From Symbiodinium natans (Eukaryota > Sar > Dinophyceae > Suessiales > Symbiodiniaceae): 64,000 nt of DNA. The stretch lies in contig CAJNDS010002563.1 in NCBI GenBank assembly GCA_905221605.1, positions 42,501 to 106,500 of the forward strand. The letters are read 5' to 3'. A program made the position numbers and the translations under genes. Position 1 is the stretch's first letter. Each line of letters opens with the position of its first letter. Positions 59,584 to 64,000 of the stretch are shown piece after piece. The notes beneath the pieces were generated by a model that saw nothing but the letters and a program-made list of their open reading frames with translations, ran no database searches and was not told the origin of the DNA.

Positions 59584-59719
59584 GTGGGGACCTTTCGTTA
59601 CAAACATGTCGCTGTAGCATGTTTTGGGGTTTAGGGAGTTTAGGGTTTAGGGGGCTCCTCTTATACATCACCTGTTCCCCTAGGAAAGGAAGCTGCAATG
59701 AGATATGAATGTGCCCCGT

Positions 59720-59838
59720 AAGGTGAACGTGCTGGACATGGATTTCTTTGTCACGCGCCTGGGAGATCCCGGCGACTGTAGTGAGCTGATCGGGGCTTCC
59801 TTGCTGTCAAGGATGCGCATCTTGGAGACGACTCGGAG
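59720..59838 (+). CDS. Putative exon
   Basis: Reads KVNVLDMDFFVTRLGDPGDC, then SELIGASLLSRMRILETTR. The left border is unclear (TGA upstream in frame). The right border CTCGGAG|GTTCAGG is the start of a foldback element. Likely the same gene as the exon at 59,505. Confidence 0.5.
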
Positions 59839-59955
59839 GTTCAGGGTACTTATAACCCTTATTATCGCTGTACTTCTATAAGCCCCCCAGGTCCCCGAAG
59901 TAGGTGATAAGTAGACTTAGAATTGGGGGTTATAAGTACCCATGAACCTCCAAGT
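59831..59955. mobile_element. Foldback element, GTACTTATAA family, at an exon edge
   Basis: GGAGGTTCAGGGTACTTATA at the left and TTATAAGTACCCATGAACCT at the right are inverted. The right end is CCAAGT. GT...AG ends (59,839-59,954) would allow splicing as an intron, although the next stretch meets a stop quickly in the matching phase. Confidence 0.75.
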
Positions 59956-60056
59956 AAATGAGCTGCCAAAGTCCACAGCGCTTTATGGTGCTAGGAAGTA
60001 GAGTGATATCGCGTTGATGACTGACATCTTTCGGGGTCACTTCGTGCCAAGGCAAG

Positions 60057-60185
60057 GAAACCCAGAAGTTGGACTACTATGCCAAGTCCAGTGTGGTGCT
60101 TCACACGAAGGAGAACGGCCTTGGCCACCACTTTCTGAAGCTTCTGATGCGTGAGAACCTTGAGGACGAAATGGACCCTAAAAGG
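60057..60185 (+). CDS. Putative exon
   Basis: GGCAAG|GAAACCCAG, then TQKLDYYAKSSVVLHTKENG and LGHHFLKLLMRENLEDEMDP. Donor candidate AAAAGG|GTTTATGG. Ordinary helical composition; no family recognised. Confidence 0.5.
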
Positions 60186-60333
60186 GTTTATGGCCCACAT
60201 TACCTTAATAGAGATTGTAGTAGTATAGGGGTGTATGACCCTAAAAGGTTTATGGCCCATATTGCCTTAATAGGCATTATGGTAGTATAGGGGTGTCTGA
60301 CCCTACTTTTTTCGGGTTCTTTGCGTCCCCAAG
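60186..60333 (+). other. Predicted intron with a two-fold internal repeat
   Basis: It contains CCTAAAAGGTTTATGGCCCA twice, 60 bases apart, and ends TTTGCGTCCCCAAG, the same AAG|GAA acceptor style as the neighbouring exons. Confidence 0.45.
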
Positions 60334-60435
60334 GAAGGGGGAGAGCGATGACTTCAAGGCGCGGCTGAGGAACGCCACGGGGGAGCACGCTGAGCACCTA
60401 CCGAGCATGAGCCGCCTGCGCTTGCTGGACTCTTG
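60334..60435 (+). CDS. Putative exon
   Basis: Reads KGESDDFKARLRNATGEHAE, then HLPSMSRLRLLDS. It may splice at CTCTTG|GTAGCC or stop at the TAG of the same sequence (60,437-60,439). Confidence 0.45.
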
Positions 60436-60472
60436 GTAGCCCAATGGTACAATTTTTCTTTTTTTTTTGGGG

Positions 60473-60600
60473 GGGTTCAAGGTTCCCTTATAAAGTAGCC
60501 AACCCCAAAAAAGGGTGCGTACAATTTTCCTCTTGTTTTGGGTTCAAGGTTCCCTTATAAAGTAGCCAACCCCAAAAAAGGGGGTGCCCTTATTGTGATA
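60473..60600. repeat. Two 73-bp tandem copies (GGTTCCCTTATAAAGTAGCC)
   Basis: GGGTTCAAGGTTCCCTTATA ... CAACCCCAAAAAAGGG is repeated. A palindromic TTTTTTGGGG/CCCCAAAAAA pairing is possible. Confidence 0.8.
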
Positions 60601-60619
60601 TGGTTTCTGCGAAACCAAG

Positions 60620-61210
60620 GACTTGAAGCACTTTGAGCACGTGCACGGCTACACCGTGGAGAGGTGGGGGGCTTGCGAAAATAGAAGGCCTCCCCCCAAA
60701 ACTAGTAAGATGCCCTCATAATAGGAACCCCAATAAGGTACCCCTAGTTTCATAAGCCCCGCATGAGGCCCTAGACACTACACCCTACACCCTAAACCCT
60801 AAACCCTAAACCCTAAACCCTAAACCCTAAACCCTAAACCCTAAACAGGTACTGCAAGGGCAACCTTCACTCACAGGAGGCGGCCCAGTGGGTCCGCGAG
60901 AGCCCTGAGATTCAGCGCTACGTGGACTGCCTCTGCACACGGCAGCAGCCCTCCTTGCTCTGCGACCTGCAACATTCGGAGGAGTTAGGGTTTAGGGTTT
61001 AGGGCGTAGGGTGTTTAGGGTTTAGGGTTTGGGGTTTAGGGTTTAGGGTTTAGGGTTAAGGGTTTCGGGTTTAGGGTTTAGGGTTTAGGGCTCTGCGACC
61101 CTCAGCAGTCGGAGGAGCTGGAGACCCTCCGGCCCGCCATCACGCGGCGCCTGGTCGCGGCCCAGACGTCCGCCAACAGCGCCAGCCTGCTGCAAGTCGC
61201 CGAAACTTAG
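60620..61210 (+). CDS. Three-exon gene end whose two introns are telomeric arrays
   Basis: Exon 1, 60,620-60,663: DLKHFEHVHGYTVER. Exon 2, 60,849-60,981: YCKGNLHSQEAAQWVRESPE, then IQRYVDCLCTRQQPSLLCDL to HSE. Exon 3, 61,115-61,210: ELETLRPAITRRLVAAQTSA, then NSASLLQVAET and TAG. Both junctions keep phase: AG+G makes Arg across intron 1, and intron 2 is phase 0. Intron 1 (GTGGGG...AACAG) ends in a clean CCCTAAA array whose last unit supplies the CAG. Intron 2 is a GA-AG intron of TTTAGGG repeats. The exons upstream (59.5-60.4 kb) probably belong to the same gene, though the phase at 60,435 does not join directly. Product unrecognised; helical, with several Cys. Confidence 0.6.
60664..60848 (+). 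other. Predicted 185-nt GT-AG intron ending in a telomeric acceptor
   Basis: GAGAG|GTGGGGGGC to CCCTAAACAG|GTACTGC. CCCTAAA units occupy about 60,782-60,845. Confidence 0.6.
60982..61114 (+). other. Predicted 133-nt GA-AG intron of telomeric repeat between coding duplicates
   Basis: TCGGAG|GAGTTAGGG to CAGTCGGAG|GAGCTGG. Duplicates 60,958-60,984 and 61,091-61,117 match at 23 of 27 bases, 133 apart. Confidence 0.6.
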
Positions 61211-61649
61211 GGACACTTGGGAACATTTTTGTGTTTTTTGGCACGATAATTCCTAAGAAGCTTAGGAATACTTGGGAATCTTTCTCTAATCGTTGGGCAC
61301 TATTATAATTCCGAAGAAGCAGCAAAAAGATTGTGTTTTTTGCGAGGGTTGCAAGTTCAGTAGAGGAAAGCCTCAAGTCCAAAGGCATCGGCTTGGGGCC
61401 TTGCCTTAGCGGTGGGGGCCTCTCCTGCAACTTCTGCGTGAGTGGCTCGGTAGCCCTAAACCCTAAACCCGAAACCCGAAACCCTAAATGTGAAACGAAT
61501 GGGGCCGAGGGGAAAGCCTACAGTAGCTAGGGGCAACCTACGACTACCCTCCCCCGGCCTTGTCCTTTTCTGCCGTCGCAGAGCTTGATCGAGTGGCCTT
61601 GCAAAGCGAATCGTTCGAAATTTCGGGCTTAGTGGAGAACCTCAGGATA
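61211..61649. other. No gene supported
   Basis: A CTTAGGAATACTTGGGAA / CTTAGGGACACTTGGGAA tandem motif (61,207-61,290), a short CCCGAAACCC patch (61,455-61,490) and the region just downstream of the copia pol stop. No LTR end is recognisable without the other end of that element. Confidence 0.4.
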
Positions 61650-64000
61650 TCAATCAATGACAAAGTACTCGCTAGGATGCTTCCCGTGAAGATAGGAATC
61701 CTCAAGTTTCACACTGGTTCTCCACTTCGCCTTTTTGTTGTTGACTGTGCCCCCCTCTCCTCCGATGGAAATTGGCACCACCAGGAGTGAGTCTTGTCGT
61801 TCCCACCATTCGGTGGGGTTCTGGGGCTTCGTCAAAATATCTCCTAATTGCAAACTTCCCGGTATCCAACCGAGAGGTAAATCTTCGCACCACATCTCTA
61901 GCTTCAAAGCTTGGCGGAGCGAGGCAAGATCCACTGCCAGTCGTTTGTCGCTAGGCACCCTTGGGACTCCCTGCTTAGTCAAATGATCGTACAAAGACCG
62001 GCAGTCCGACAAACAGACTATAGGCAGCTCAGCTGACTCAACGTCCACGATGCTACCCCGGCTCATCGATTCATAGAGAGACCTCATGAACTCCGCTGAC
62101 TCCAATCCCTCTACGCAAGCCTGGGTTTCGGCGCCGAAGGTGCTCCTGCATACTCTTTGCCCCGCCCTCGACCTCCAGTCTGCGATGCTGAAGTTGCTGG
62201 GACACCCTTGTAGCGCTCGTCGGTCGGCGAAGAGGATCAAGCAACCAAGCTGAGAGGCCACCTTTGACCGCCCTTTCTTCGCCTTCCTGGAGGTGTTCTT
62301 GTAGGCATAGGGCCCTTCATGTTGGACTCCCCTCTCATCGTCAGACACCGAAAGCTTGTAGTACTCCTCGTCGAGGTCCGGCTCAGGCACGTTGGCCCAG
62401 GCGGCATCGTGGTAGGCGATGAACATCAATTGCCCTTCGGAAATGGCCTTGAAGGTCAAGCCGCGGTCTTTGAACGACTGAGCTTTAGCCGCGATGGAGT
62501 TGGTGAACTTGAGGTCGCCGTAGGTGGGCTCTTTCTGGAGTTGTTGAGCCATGCTCACTGCACAAGTCATGTCGGGCCGGGTCTGTGCAGACAACCACGA
62601 CAGTGCCCCTATCAGGCTCCTGTTGTCTGCAATCAACTCCGTTGAGGCCACTTCTTGTTCGTCGACCCCAGCAGGAATGTCCAAGTAGAACAGTCTCGTG
62701 GTTGTATATCGTTCTTGATCCATGGTGATCAAGCCGTCCTTGGTGCTGATCCTTGAACCGAGAAAATCGAAGTTGTCGTCCTCCCAGGAATCGATTGGGA
62801 ACACAACGGAGAGGGCATTCTGTACGAGGGAGAGCAGACTTCCCGGGGCCGCTATCAACAAGTCGTCAACGTGGCAGCCCAAGTAGGCCACGGGCTCGCC
62901 GACAAACCCGGAGTCCGGCCTGTATCGTCGCAGCATGAACACGCAGGGGTCGAGAGGACATTGGTCGAACCTCAGGGTGCCGTCGCCTTTGGGGTCCGGG
63001 ATGTTGACCTGTCCAATGCCTCTCTGAAGATCGCCCCACCACTCATGAGGACTGGTGGCGAGCCCGAATACATTCTTCTTTACCCTCACCAGCTCGTTGG
63101 GCTTCATGCCAGGGAACCCCGTGGGGGGTTGGTGGATGTAGAGCTCCCTTGAGAGATAGCTTCCCGTGAGGAAAGCACATGTGATGTCGCCAGCAGCCAA
63201 TCTCCAGCGGTCTTCGGCTCGTTTGTCCATTGGCAGCCTTTTGCAAGATGCAGGCTAGGCCAGCCCTCGTCAAGGTGGGTGCATCGGTGGATAGCCTTTC
63301 CACCCCAAGGTCCGGGTCGGTGTGCCCGGCTATCACTAGCCGAGCCTTGGGCTTCCAGGGGATACTCTGGGCGGTGATGCTCGTGTCCGCCTCGTTCTTG
63401 TTGTTCTCCTCCCTGCGCTTGGACCAATTCTTGTCTTTGTAAGCCCATCTAGAGCGAAGCACCCGATCTGTTCCAACTTCATCCCTGATCCGTCGGCTTT
63501 GTTCGGCGGTGAGCGGTTGTAATGCATCGTATTGCAGGTGTTCCTTCCACTGCTTTTCTTCTGCGTCGCGGAATTGCTGGTGCATCTCGCTTGGGATCTC
63601 GTTCCACTTCAGCTCCTTTTCTTTTCTCTTTTCGACCGCAGCATCATTGCTTCATGTCCTTCACGACGACCTTCTCCAAGTTCGGCTACATGCGTCTTTC
63701 GCTTCAGGCGATGTCTGGGTCGAAGCTCTTCTGTCAAGGGGTCGCCGGCATCGTCTCCAATAGCCTCGAGCTCCACATCATCATCTTCTTGGCCGCCGCC
63801 TTCCGGATCTCCATCTTCCCCATCGCTCTGGTAGACCGCGGGGTCGTCCATATCCTGCTCAAGAAGTTGTTCGACTTCTCGTTGCACTCCCTTCATGACC
63901 AAGAATTCTCCGACCTCTTCAGGGGATGCGGGTCGAAGGTGCTCCGGCGCTGTAAGTCTGCACCTGCCCCCTTTTGAGACCCAGTAATTGCCGCCCTCCT
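61650..64000 (-). pseudogene. Second Ty1/copia pol fragment, frameshifted, continuing past the window edge
   Basis: Three consecutive minus frames give one pol 3' half. From the window edge to 63,609 reads NYWVSKGGRCRLTAPEHLRP, the segment between integrase and reverse transcriptase. 63,600-63,230 carries WAYKDKNW and KPKARLVIAGHTDPD (start of reverse transcriptase). 63,230-61,650 carries GDITCAF (first catalytic Asp), GCHVDDLLIAA (HVDD in place of YVDD), then RNase H segments FGAETQACVEG and LGDILTKPQ. Frame changes occur at an A-rich run near 63,612-63,630 and near 63,225-63,245, so the copy is probably dead unless these are sequencing errors. It is a different lineage from the 16-25 kb element: HVDD and little sequence likeness. 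Confidence 0.8.

Overview
The window looks like nuclear DNA of a dinoflagellate, or a close alveolate relative. Plant-type telomeric heptamers (TTTAGGG/CCCTAAA) occur from end to end, in both orientations. Small open exons lie between them, and several introns have GC or GA donors with AG|G junctions, a splicing habit known from dinoflagellates. Two Ty1/copia elements have the long polyproteins seen in that group. No genus can be named from the sequence alone. No rRNA or tRNA gene, CRISPR array or spliced-leader gene was recognised.

Layout. 1-15.9 kb: telomeric arrays alternating with foldback (MITE-like) elements, plus short exons that read open on the + strand (about 5.2, 6.9, 9.8, 10.8, 12.6, 13.4, 14.5 and 15.6 kb). 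A condensation/acyltransferase-like reading frame lies at 1.7-2.8 kb. 15.97-24.97 kb: an intact, apparently young Ty1/copia retrotransposon on the - strand, with identical 246-bp LTRs, a CTTAA target duplication, a polypurine tract and one 2865-residue gag-pol frame. 25-30.4 kb: telomeric variants, C-rich and 9-bp satellites, and scattered exons. 30.46-33.19 and 44.94-47.61 kb: a 2.7-kb duplication. The left copy runs into a 100-N assembly gap exactly where the right copy continues into a gene. 33.4-41.7 kb: a 28-bp minisatellite, a twice-repeated 2-kb cassette bounded by telomeric arrays, and further satellites. 41.9-56 kb: a gene-bearing block with a Cys-rich protein, a DUF3987-like NTPase-type gene, an IS1595/Merlin-type transposase, a 197-residue unknown and an endonuclease/exonuclease/phosphatase-type gene. 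58-61.2 kb: multi-exon genes whose introns are telomeric arrays or MITEs. 61.65-64 kb: the 3' part of a second, frameshifted copia pol that leaves the window.

The most interesting pattern is that telomeric arrays behave as introns. In three genes (about 55.1, 58.7 and 61.0 kb) the array is flanked by a direct duplication of coding sequence. Removing one duplicate plus the array, at AG|GC or AG|GA borders, restores the reading frame exactly. Elsewhere the array itself supplies the splice site: TTTAGGG arrays start with GT next to an exon (13,525), and CCCTAAA arrays end in CAG next to an exon (13,410; 60,848). This suggests telomeric repeat added during break repair, or copied into breaks, as a source of new introns. 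It is inference from sequence and needs transcripts to confirm.

Many long reading frames over the satellites (7.3, 25.2, 26-27.4, 30.6-31.7, 33.4-35, 35.7-39.6, 40.1-41.8 and 45-46.1 kb) are open in several frames at once. They are repeat artefacts, not genes.
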